A stretch of DNA of 64,000 nt from contig NZ_JADOBE010000004.1 of assembly GCF_015637705.1 (NCBI RefSeq), forward strand, positions 248,001 through 312,000, written 5' to 3'. Position numbers and translations under genes: made by a program. Numbering within the stretch: the stretch's first letter is position 1; every line of letters begins with the position of its first letter. This stretch comes from Pseudomonas sp. N040 (GTDB lineage Bacteria; Pseudomonadota; Gammaproteobacteria; Pseudomonadales; Pseudomonadaceae). Positions 56,776 to 64,000 of the stretch are shown one piece after another. The notes beneath the pieces were generated by a model, which was not told the origin of the DNA, ran no database searches, and worked only from the letters and a program-made list of their open reading frames with translations.

Positions 56776-57753
56776 ATGAAAGCCGTACTCTGCAAGAACT
56801 TCGGCCCTGCCGAGAACCTGGTGCTGGAAGAAATCGCCAGCCCGGAACCGAAGAAGAATGAAATCCTGCTGGAGGTGCATGCCGCCGGCGTCAACTTCCC
56901 CGACACGCTGATCATCGAAGGCAAGTACCAGTTCAAGCCACCCTTTCCCTTCTCGCCGGGCGGAGAAGCGGCCGGCGTGGTGGCCGCCGTTGGCGAGAAG
57001 GTCACCCATGTCCAACCGGGTGACCGGGTCATGGCGCTTACCGGCTGGGGCAGCTTCGCCGAGCAGGTGGCGGTGCCGGCCTACAACGTCATGCAGATTC
57101 CCAAGGGCATGGATTTCAACACGGCCGCAGCCTTCGGCATGACCTACGGCACCTCGATGCACGCACTGAAAGACCGCGGCCACCTGCAGCCGGGGGAAAC
57201 CCTGCTGGTGCTCGGCGCTTCCGGCGGGGTTGGCCTGGCGGCGGTGGAGATCGGCAAGGCCCTCGGCGCGCGGGTGATCGCTGCCGCCAGCAGCGCGGAA
57301 AAACTCGCCGTGGCCAAGGCGGCCGGCGCCGACGAGCTGATCAACTACAGCGAGGAAAGCCTCAAGGAGCGCATCAAGGCACTGACCGGCGGCCAGGGCG
57401 CCGACGTGATCTACGACCCGGTCGGCGGCGACCTGTTCGATCAGGCCATTCGCTCGATCGCCTGGAATGGCCGCCTGCTGGTGGTCGGCTTTGCCAGCGG
57501 GCGGATTCCCGAGCTGCCGGTCAACCTCACCCTGCTCAAGGGCGCGGCGGTGGTCGGGGTGTTCTGGGGTTCCTTCGCCCAGCGCCAGCCGCAGGACAAC
57601 CTGGCGAACTTCCAGCAGCTGTTCGTCTGGTATGCCGAAGGCAAGCTGAAACCACTGGTCTCGCAGACCTTCCCGCTGGCACAGGCAGCCGCGGCGATCA
57701 ACGCCCTGGGCCAGCGCAAGGCGGTCGGCAAGGTCGTGGTGGAAGTGCGCTAG
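56776..57753 (+). CDS. NADPH:quinone oxidoreductase (zinc-free MDR family)
   Basis: A 325-residue medium-chain reductase of the QOR type. GroES-like N-terminal domain (ILLEVHAAGVNFPDTLIIEG, about 28-47), then a Rossmann fold with VLGASGGVGLAAVEIGKALG (about 147-166). The zinc ligands of alcohol dehydrogenases are absent. It reduces quinones or enoyl groups with NADPH. AAGGA lies 10 bases before the ATG at 56776. A strong terminator follows, so it may be monocistronic or share the EVE promoter. Confidence 0.9.
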   Translation: MKAVLCKNFGPAENLVLEEIASPEPKKNEILLEVHAAGVNFPDTLIIEGKYQFKPPFPFSPGGEAAGVVAAVGEKVTHVQPGDRVMALTGWGSFAEQVAVPAYNVMQIPKGMDFNTAAAFGMTYGTSMHALKDRGHLQPGETLLVLGASGGVGLAAVEIGKALGARVIAAASSAEKLAVAKAAGADELINYSEESLKERIKALTGGQGADVIYDPVGGDLFDQAIRSIAWNGRLLVVGFASGRIPELPVNLTLLKGAAVVGVFWGSFAQRQPQDNLANFQQLFVWYAEGKLKPLVSQTFPLAQAAAAINALGQRKAVGKVVVEVR

Positions 57754-57773
57754 AGCAGCACCCCACCGCCCCC

Positions 57774-57812
57774 AAAAAGCCGCCCCGGCAGACTCTGCCC
57801 GGGCGGCTTTTT
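57774..57812 (+). terminator. Terminator after the quinone oxidoreductase gene
   Basis: AAAAAGCCGCCC (57774-57785) pairs with GGGCGGCTTTTT (57801-57812), with the inner CGGCA and TGCCC adding pairs. The T run on the plus strand completes an intrinsic terminator 21 bases past the stop. Confidence 0.9.
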
Positions 57813-57975
57813 GCTGGCCGCCAGAGCTGCTGCGGTTGCCGACCGGCCACGGATAACGACTAAGCTGCAAGGCGGATGCTGGCTTGACCTGCATCAACCG
57901 CCAACACCTGCCAGCTCCGCACAATAAAGCGGGTTCCCGGCCTTTCCCCCACTCCCATCGCGCAGAAGGACTTTC

Positions 57976-59049
57976 ATGGCTACGCGCAATATCTGGATCA
58001 CCCGCCTCGGCCTGGCCACGCTGCTGCTTGCCGGGGCTGCCGGCCTGCTCTGGTATGAACTGCACCCGCGCGGCCCGGGCGAAGGTTTCGCCAGCGGCAA
58101 CGGACGCATCGAGGCCACTGAAGTCGACGTCGCCAGCAAACTCGGCGGACGCATCGCCAGCATCGCGGTCGATGAGGGCGACTTCGTGCAGCCGCAGCAG
58201 ATAGTCGCGCGGATGGACACCCAGGCGCTCGAAGCGCAGCTGGCCCAGGCCCAGGCCCAGCTGCGCCAGGCGCAGAACAGCCAGCTGACCGCCAGCGCGG
58301 TGGTCAGCCTGCGCGAAAGCGAAAAAGTCACCGCCGAAGCGGTGGTACGCCAGCGCGAGGCGGAGGTTTCCGCTGCGCAAAAGCGCCATGCGCGCACCGC
58401 CATACTGGTCAAGCGCGACGCCATGGCCCGCCAGCAACTGGATGACGACTTGGCGCACTTGCAGAGCGCCGAGGCGGCCCTGGCCGCGGCGCGCTCGCAG
58501 GTCAACTCGGCGGCCGCCGGCATCGTCGCCGCGCAGTCGCAGGTGATCGAAGCGCAATCGGCGATGGAAGCGGCCAAGGCCAGCGTCGCCCGCCTGCAGG
58601 TCGACATCGACGACAGTTTGCTCAAGGCGCCGCGCGCCGGCCGCGTGCAGTACCGGGTGGCCCAGCCGGGCGAGGTGCTCGGCGCCGGCGGCAAGGTGCT
58701 CAACCTGGTCGACCTCGGCGATGTCTACATGACCTTCTTCCTGCCTGAACGCCAGGCCGGCCGGGTCGCTCTCGGCAGCGAGGTGCGCCTGGTGATCGAC
58801 GCCGCGCCGCAGTATGTGATTCCGGCCAGGGTCAGCTATGTGGCCAGCGTCGCCCAGTTCACCCCGAAGACAGTGGAAACCGCCAACGAGCGCGAGAAGC
58901 TGATGTTTCGCATCAAGGCGCGCATCGATCCCGAACTGCTGCAGCGCCACCTGGCACAGGTCAAGACCGGCGTACCGGGCATGGCCTACCTGCGCCTCGA
59001 CCCGGCGCTGGCATGGCCTGAACAGCTGGCGATCAAGGTTCCGCAATGA
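57976..59049 (+). CDS. HlyD-family membrane fusion protein
   Basis: A 357-residue periplasmic adaptor (YhiI type) anchored by an N-terminal helix (about 9-27). It has lipoyl halves ([21 protein letters not shown], about 43-63; [18 protein letters not shown]), a long Ala/Gln-rich coiled-coil hairpin (about 80-210) and a beta-barrel domain. It would link the ABC pump encoded next to an outer-membrane channel. Its stop overlaps the ABC gene start (ATGA-type, 4 bases). Confidence 0.92.
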   Translation: MATRNIWITRLGLATLLLAGAAGLLWYELHPRGPGEGFASGNGRIEATEVDVASKLGGRIASIAVDEGDFVQPQQIVARMDTQALEAQLAQAQAQLRQAQNSQLTASAVVSLRESEKVTAEAVVRQREAEVSAAQKRHARTAILVKRDAMARQQLDDDLAHLQSAEAALAAARSQVNSAAAGIVAAQSQVIEAQSAMEAAKASVARLQVDIDDSLLKAPRAGRVQYRVAQPGEVLGAGGKVLNLVDLGDVYMTFFLPERQAGRVALGSEVRLVIDAAPQYVIPARVSYVASVAQFTPKTVETANEREKLMFRIKARIDPELLQRHLAQVKTGVPGMAYLRLDPALAWPEQLAIKVPQ

Positions 59050-61781
59050 GCGCAGTGGCGGTGCCGGTGGCGCGAGTGACCGGGGTCAGCCTGCGCTATG
59101 GCAAGACCTGCGCGCTGGATGCGGTCAGCCTGGAGATCCCGGCACAGTGCATGGTCGGCCTGATCGGCCCGGACGGTGTCGGCAAGTCCAGCCTGCTGGC
59201 CCTGCTCGCCGGTGCGCGCAGGATCCAGCAGGGCCAGATCGAGGTGCTCGGCGGCGACATGGCCAGCAGCAGTCATCGCCGGCGCACCTGCCCGCATATC
59301 GCCTACATGCCCCAGGGCCTGGGCAAGAACCTCTACCCGACGCTGTCGGTATTCGAGAACCTCGACTTCTTCGGTCGCCTGTTCGGCCAGGACGCGACCG
59401 AGCGCGCGCAACGCATCGACCAGCTGCTGCACAGCACCGGCCTGGCGCCGTTTCGCCAACGCCCGGCGGGCAAGCTGTCCGGCGGCATGAAGCAGAAGCT
59501 CGGGCTGTGCTGCGCACTGATCCACGACCCCGATCTGCTGATCCTCGACGAGCCGACCACCGGGGTCGACCCGCTATCGCGCAACCAGTTCTGGGAACTG
59601 ATCGGCCGCATCCGCGCCCAGCGCCCGCAGATGAGCGTGCTGGTGGCCACCGCCTACATGGAGGAGGCCGAGCGTTTCGACCACCTGCTGGCCATGGATG
59701 GCGGGCGTATTCTCGCCACCGGCAGCCCGCAGCAGCTGCGCGAGCGCACTGCCTGCAGCAGCCTCGAGGAGGCCTTTATCGCCCTGCTGCCGGAAGCCAG
59801 GCGCAAGGGCCATCTCGCCCTGCAGATCCCTCCGCGCGCGCCGGGGCAGCAGGACATCGCCATCGAGGCGCGCGGCCTGAGCATGCGCTTCGGCGATTTC
59901 GTCGCGGTCGAGCGGGTGGACTTCCGCATCGAGCGCGGCGAGATCTTCGGCTTTCTCGGCTCCAACGGCTGCGGCAAGTCGACCACCATGAAGATGCTCA
60001 CCGGCCTGCTGCCGGCCAGCGAGGGCCAAGCCCTGCTGTTCGGCCAGGAAGTGCAGCCGAAGGACATGGCGACGCGCAGGCGGGTCGGCTACATGTCGCA
60101 ATCGTTCTCCCTGTATGGCGAGCTGACGGTGCGGCAGAACCTGGTGCTGCACGCCCAGCTGTTCCATGTGCCAAGCGCGCAGATCGCGGCACGGGTGGCC
60201 AGGATGGCCGCGCGCTTCGATCTCGGCGCGGTCATGGAGATGCTCCCCGAGCGCCTGCCGCTGGGCCTGCGCCAGCGCCTGTCGCTGGCCGTGGCGGTGA
60301 TCCACCAGCCGGAACTGCTGATCCTCGACGAGCCCACCTCCGGGGTCGACCCGGTAGCGCGCGACGGCTTCTGGCAGCTGATGCTCGACCTGTCGCGCCA
60401 GGACGGGGTGACCATCTTCATCTCCACCCACTTCATGAACGAGGCCGAGCGCTGCGACCGCATCTCGCTGATGCACGCCGGCAAGGTTCTCGCCAGCGAC
60501 ACCCCGCGCGGGCTGATGGCCGGGCGCGGCCTGCCGACCCTGGAAGCCACCTTCATCGCCTATCTCCAGGATGCCGTCGCCCAGGATCCGGCAGCCAGCA
60601 CCGACAGCCCCCCGGCAGCGCCGCGGCGGGCCGAACCGCGCCCGGCGCAACCCCAGCGCTTCAGCCTGCGCCGGCTGTTCAGCTACACCCGCCGCGAGTC
60701 CCTCGAGCTGCGCCGCGACCCGATCCGTGGCGGCATGGCCCTGCTCGGCACCGTGCTGCTGCTGTTCATCATCGGTTTCGGCGTCAGCCTGGACGTGGAA
60801 GACCTGACCTTCGCCGTGCTCGACCGCGACCAGACCACCACCAGCCAGGAGTACCACCTGAACCTGGCTGGCTCGCGCTACTTCGTCGAACAGCCGCCGC
60901 TGCATGATTACGCCGAACTGGAGCGGCGCATGCGCAGCGGCGAGATCAGCCTGGCGGTGGAAATCCCGCCGCACTATGGCCGCGACCTCAAGCGCGGCGA
61001 CAGCCCGCAGATCGGCATGTGGATTGACGGCGCCATGCCGACCCGCGCGGAAACCATCAAGGGCTACGTGCTGGGCATGCACCAGGACTACCTGCAGGCA
61101 CTGGCACGGCGCTCTGCCCAGCCGCAGGCCGCCAGCCCGGCCACGCTGGAAATCCGCTACCGCTACAACCCGGACGTGGAGAGCCGCCAGGCCATGGTGC
61201 CGGCCATGATCCCGCTGCTGCTGATGCTGATCCCGGCCATGCTTACCGCCCTCGGCGTGGTGCGCGAGAAGGAACTGGGCTCGATCATCAACCTCTACGT
61301 GACCCCGGTGACCCGTCTGGAATTCCTGCTCGGCAAGCAGCTGCCCTACATCGGCCTGGGCATGCTCAACTTCGCCCTGCTGGTGCTGCTGGCGATCAGC
61401 GTGTTCGGCGTCCCGCTGAAGGGCAACCCGCTGACCCTGCTGGTCGGCGGCCTGCTCTACCTGGGCTGCTCCACGGCACTCGGCCTGCTCATGTCGACCT
61501 TCACCAGGAGCCAGATCGCCGCCGTGTTCGGCACCGCCATTGCCACCCTGCTGCCAGCCATCCAGTTCTCCGGACTGATCTATCCGGTGTCTTCACTGGA
61601 AGGCATCGGCGCCCTCATCGGCCAGCTCTATCCGACCTCGCATTTCCTGGTGATCTCCCGCGGCGTGTTCTCCAAGGCGCTCGGTTTCGCCGATCTGTCG
61701 GCATACTTCGTCCCGTTGCTGATCACCATTCCGCTGCTGCTGGCGCTGTGCGTGGCTTTCCTGAAGAAGCAGGAGGCCTGA
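59046..61781 (+). CDS. RbbA-like ABC transporter: two ATPase domains fused to a permease
   Basis: A 911-residue protein with ATPase 1 (Walker [10 protein letters not shown] near 38-46; signature LSGGMKQK; Walker B LLILDEP), ATPase 2 (Walker [10 protein letters not shown] near 308-316; Walker B LLILDEP) and an ABC-2 permease (about 560-905) with a large extracytoplasmic loop. In ATPase 2 the signature reads [12 protein letters not shown], a degenerate LSGGQ. The layout matches E. coli YhiH/RbbA. It probably exports drugs or another small compound with its HlyD partner and the second permease. Part of a three-gene coupled operon. Confidence 0.92.
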   Translation: MSAVAVPVARVTGVSLRYGKTCALDAVSLEIPAQCMVGLIGPDGVGKSSLLALLAGARRIQQGQIEVLGGDMASSSHRRRTCPHIAYMPQGLGKNLYPTLSVFENLDFFGRLFGQDATERAQRIDQLLHSTGLAPFRQRPAGKLSGGMKQKLGLCCALIHDPDLLILDEPTTGVDPLSRNQFWELIGRIRAQRPQMSVLVATAYMEEAERFDHLLAMDGGRILATGSPQQLRERTACSSLEEAFIALLPEARRKGHLALQIPPRAPGQQDIAIEARGLSMRFGDFVAVERVDFRIERGEIFGFLGSNGCGKSTTMKMLTGLLPASEGQALLFGQEVQPKDMATRRRVGYMSQSFSLYGELTVRQNLVLHAQLFHVPSAQIAARVARMAARFDLGAVMEMLPERLPLGLRQRLSLAVAVIHQPELLILDEPTSGVDPVARDGFWQLMLDLSRQDGVTIFISTHFMNEAERCDRISLMHAGKVLASDTPRGLMAGRGLPTLEATFIAYLQDAVAQDPAASTDSPPAAPRRAEPRPAQPQRFSLRRLFSYTRRESLELRRDPIRGGMALLGTVLLLFIIGFGVSLDVEDLTFAVLDRDQTTTSQEYHLNLAGSRYFVEQPPLHDYAELERRMRSGEISLAVEIPPHYGRDLKRGDSPQIGMWIDGAMPTRAETIKGYVLGMHQDYLQALARRSAQPQAASPATLEIRYRYNPDVESRQAMVPAMIPLLLMLIPAMLTALGVVREKELGSIINLYVTPVTRLEFLLGKQLPYIGLGMLNFALLVLLAISVFGVPLKGNPLTLLVGGLLYLGCSTALGLLMSTFTRSQIAAVFGTAIATLLPAIQFSGLIYPVSSLEGIGALIGQLYPTSHFLVISRGVFSKALGFADLSAYFVPLLITIPLLLALCVAFLKKQEA

Positions 61782-61782
61782 G

Positions 61783-62907
61783 ATGGAGCGCCTGGCGAAC
61801 ATCTTCCATCTCGGCCTCAAGGAACTGCGCAGCCTGCAGCGCGACATCGCCCTGGTGATCCTGATCGTCTGGGCCTTCAGCCTGGGCATCTACTCGGCGG
61901 CGACCAGCATCCCGGAAAGCTTGCACCATGCCTCCATCGCGGTGGTCGACGAAGACCGCTCGCAGCTCTCGGAACGCCTGATCAACGCCTTCCAGCCACC
62001 CTACTTCCGTACCCCGCAGCGCATCGGCCTGGGCGAGATGGACCGCGGCATGGATGCCGGGCGCTATACCTTCACCCTGAACATTCCGCCAGACTTCCAG
62101 CGCGACGTGCTGGCCGGACGCAGCCCGGCGATCCAGCTGAATGTGGATGCCACCCAGGTCAGCCAGGCCTTCACCGGTTCCGGCTATATCCAGAACATCG
62201 GCATCAGCGAGGTCGCCGAGTTCGTCCGCCGCTACCGCGGCGACCTGCCGCAACAGGCCGAACTGGAGGTGCGCGTGGCATTCAACCCGAACCTGACCCG
62301 CACCTGGTTCGGCTCGGTGATGGAGGTGATCAACCAGATCACCATGCTGTCGATCATCCTCACCGGTGCCGCCCTGATCCGCGAGCGCGAGCACGGCACC
62401 ATCGAGCACCTGCTGGTGATGCCGGTGACGCCGCTGGAAATCATGCTGGCCAAGGTCTGGTCGATGGGCCTGGTGGTTCTGCTGGCAACCAGCCTGTCAC
62501 TGCTGCTGGTGGTCCAGGGCTGGCTGCAGGTACCGCTCAGCGGCTCGCTGGCGCTGTTTCTCGGCGGCGCCGCGCTGCACCTGTTTGCGACCACCTCGAT
62601 GGGCATCTTCTTCGGCACACTGGCGCGCTCGATGCCACAGCTGGGCCTGCTGGTGATCATCGTGCTGATCCCGCTGGAGATCCTTTCCGGCGGCACCACG
62701 CCACGCGAGAGCATGCCGAAACTGATCCAGCACCTCATGCTGGTGGCACCCACCACCCACTTTGTCGACCTGGCCCAGGCCATCCTCTACCGCGGCGCCG
62801 GGCTGTCGATCGTCTGGCCGCAACTGCTGGCGATTGCCGGAATCGGCTCGCTGTTTTTCCTCGGCGCGATGACCCGCTTCCGCAAGACCCTGGCGCAAAT
62901 GGCCTGA
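61783..62907 (+). CDS. ABC-2 type permease (YhhJ-like)
   Basis: A 374-residue permease with the ABC-2 layout: one helix at the N terminus (about 23-42), a large extracytoplasmic domain (about 45-175) and five helices after it, with the motif REREHGTIEHLLVMPV (about 206-221). It completes the exporter with the preceding fused ATPase/permease. AGGAGG lies 6 bases before the ATG. The third and last gene of the operon; the next gene converges. Confidence 0.92.
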   Translation: MERLANIFHLGLKELRSLQRDIALVILIVWAFSLGIYSAATSIPESLHHASIAVVDEDRSQLSERLINAFQPPYFRTPQRIGLGEMDRGMDAGRYTFTLNIPPDFQRDVLAGRSPAIQLNVDATQVSQAFTGSGYIQNIGISEVAEFVRRYRGDLPQQAELEVRVAFNPNLTRTWFGSVMEVINQITMLSIILTGAALIREREHGTIEHLLVMPVTPLEIMLAKVWSMGLVVLLATSLSLLLVVQGWLQVPLSGSLALFLGGAALHLFATTSMGIFFGTLARSMPQLGLLVIIVLIPLEILSGGTTPRESMPKLIQHLMLVAPTTHFVDLAQAILYRGAGLSIVWPQLLAIAGIGSLFFLGAMTRFRKTLAQMA

Positions 62908-62931
62908 GCCGGCGCGAAACAAGCCGGCGCG

Positions 62932-63900
62932 TCAGCTGCGGGGTGCGTAGGCAAACACGTCGGCGCGCATCTGGCTGGGATCCATGCCGGCCTCGACCAG
63001 CGCATCGAGGGTGGCATAGATCATCGCCGGCGAACCGCTGGCATACACGTGCAGGCCTGCCAGATCGGCAAAATCCTCACGCACCGCCTGGTGCAGCAGG
63101 CCGCAGCGCCCGCCCCAGCCACACTGGTCGCTGACCACCCGGTGCAGGTGCACGTTGGCCATCTGCTCCCAGTCGGCCCAGTGCGCCAGCTGGTAGAAAT
63201 CCTCCGGCCGGCGGGCACCCCAGTACAGGTGTACCGGATGGCGGAAGCCGCTGGCGCGGCAATGCTCGAGCAGGCTGTGCATCTGCGCCATGCCGGTACC
63301 GGCGGCCAGCAGCAGCAGCGGGCCATCCGGCAGCTCGGCGAGGTGCGTGTCGCCGAACGGCAGCTGCACCCGCGCCACCTGCTCGCGCTGCAGTTGTTCG
63401 AGCAACACCTGGGTGCCCGGCTCGCGGGCCAGGATGTGCAGCTCCAGTTCGCGGCCAGTGTGTGGCGCCGAAGCCAGGGAGAATGCCGACAGCTCGCCAT
63501 CCGCACGCTCGAGCAGCAGGTACTGCCCGGCATGGTAGCGCGGCAGCTTGCCGGCCGGCGCCCGCAGGCGCACGCGCCAGACATCGCCACCCACCGCGCA
63601 ACAGTCGATCAGCTGGCAAGCCAGGCGCCGGCGCGGCAGTTCTCCGGGCGCCAGCACGCCATACCATTGCAGCACGCTGTCGCTCAGCGGTTCGGCCAGG
63701 CAGGTCTGCAGCTCGCCATGCTCGAGCTCGACCCCGGCCTGGCGCGCACGCCCCTGCAGCAGCAAGGCCGAGCAGATATGGCAATTGCCGTTGCGGCAGC
63801 TCTGCGGGCAGTCGTAGCCGAGGCGCCGCGCGCCATCGAGGAAGCGTTCACCGGGCTGCAGCTCGAGGACCGCACCGGAGGGTTGCAGGGTGATCCGCAT
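62932..63900 (-). CDS. Ferredoxin-flavin reductase (CDP-deoxyhexose reductase-like)
   Basis: A 322-residue oxidoreductase: N-terminal plant-type 2Fe-2S ferredoxin (C35, C40, C43 and C67), FAD-binding barrel (about 95-190; RYHAGQYLLLE, FSLASAP) and NAD(P)-binding domain (about 195-320; LLLAAGTGMAQMHSLL). It resembles phenol-hydroxylase/ascD-type reductases. In Pseudomonas such a gene follows ubiD and has been named for hydroxylase or flavin-reductase activity; its role in ubiquinone synthesis is inference. Its ATG overlaps the ubiD stop by one base (TGATG at 63898-63902 on this strand). Confidence 0.88.
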   Translation of the reverse strand: MRITLQPSGAVLELQPGERFLDGARRLGYDCPQSCRNGNCHICSALLLQGRARQAGVELEHGELQTCLAEPLSDSVLQWYGVLAPGELPRRRLACQLIDCCAVGGDVWRVRLRAPAGKLPRYHAGQYLLLERADGELSAFSLASAPHTGRELELHILAREPGTQVLLEQLQREQVARVQLPFGDTHLAELPDGPLLLLAAGTGMAQMHSLLEHCRASGFRHPVHLYWGARRPEDFYQLAHWADWEQMANVHLHRVVSDQCGWGGRCGLLHQAVREDFADLAGLHVYASGSPAMIYATLDALVEAGMDPSQMRADVFAYAPRS

Positions 63901-64000
63901 CAATCGATCCCCAGCTCGGCCCACAACGCATCGACGCGCTGCTTGACCGCCTCGTCCCGGACGATCACCCGGCCCCATTCGCGGCTGGTTTCGCCCGGCC
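63900..64000 (-). CDS. ubiD: UbiD decarboxylase, C-terminal end
   Basis: Only the last 32 codons are in the window. The reading ends [20 protein letters not shown] then LWAELGID and TGA at 63900-63902, which agrees with the C terminus of 3-octaprenyl-4-hydroxybenzoate decarboxylase UbiD, a prenyl-FMN enzyme of ubiquinone synthesis. The gene continues beyond the right edge. Confidence 0.85.
   Translation of the reverse strand, partial: PGETSREWGRVIVRDEAVKQRVDALWAELGID

Noticed and set aside
56695..59046. 783-codon minus-strand ORF
   Set aside because: It spans the quinone reductase gene, a strong terminator and the HlyD gene in antisense; composition is typical of high-GC shadow frames.

Overview
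The window is about 64 kb of GC-rich chromosome from a gamma-proteobacterium, almost certainly Pseudomonas or a close relative. The reason is gene order. The runs pckA-hslO-hslR-rimB-rimK-envZ/ompR-tex-thioesterase-gshA-argA-argE-pit, then gcvP-gcvH-gcvT-iron ABC permease/binding protein-ubiI-ubiH-pepP-ygfB-zapA-6S RNA-formyl-THF cyclo-ligase-EVE, then the HlyD/ABC export operon and the ubiD region, match from memory the layout around PA5192-PA5237 of P. aeruginosa. No plasmid, phage or insertion-sequence gene is visible, and I see no tRNA, rRNA or CRISPR array.

Layout. 0-16.4 kb: YceH tail, a DUF808 membrane protein, a 0.77 kb gap filled by a large inverted pair of repeats, PEP carboxykinase, Hsp33 and Hsp15, the RimB/RimK ribosome-modification pair, an EnvZ/OmpR-type two-component system, Tex, a hotdog thioesterase, glutathione synthesis step 1 (gshA), an Rmf-like small protein, and ArgA/ArgE. 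16.5-34.2 kb is more accessory: a Pit phosphate carrier, a CYTH protein, an orphan GspE/PilB-like ATPase, a 7TMR-DISM diguanylate cyclase, a nucleoside (or NMP) phosphorylase next to a PRPP-synthetase paralogue, two divergent L,D-transpeptidases, SPFH/NfeD/DUF2804, HupE-like protein with a parvulin, and a DUF2860 outer-membrane protein.

34.6-40.0 kb is the most unusual part. After a cupin/LysR divergent pair and an alpha/beta hydrolase there is a compact unit that looks like an undescribed ribosomally made peptide pathway. It has a 42-codon gene with a strong Shine-Dalgarno sequence whose product ends in five tandem xGxK tetrapeptides (37455-37583), then a Rho-independent terminator that could act as an attenuator, then a HExxH-type putative peptide hydroxylase (37721-38704), an ATP-grasp protein (38747-39706) and possibly a 58-codon ORF before a strong terminator. 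The peptide has no Cys and no acidic residue in its repeat region, so it fits neither lanthipeptides nor classical graspetides.

40-64 kb returns to core genome: the glycine cleavage operon gcvTHP, a ferric-iron ABC permease and its binding protein (with a Fur-box-like site) separated by an inserted propeller/GST gene pair, two ubiquinone hydroxylases with pepP and ygfB, the zapA-6S RNA-cyclo-ligase locus, an unlisted 43-residue membrane peptide, EVE and quinone oxidoreductase genes, an RbbA-like ABC exporter operon, and a ferredoxin-type flavin reductase following the truncated ubiD. Several intergenic gaps carry short palindromic repeats of the kind common in Pseudomonas.
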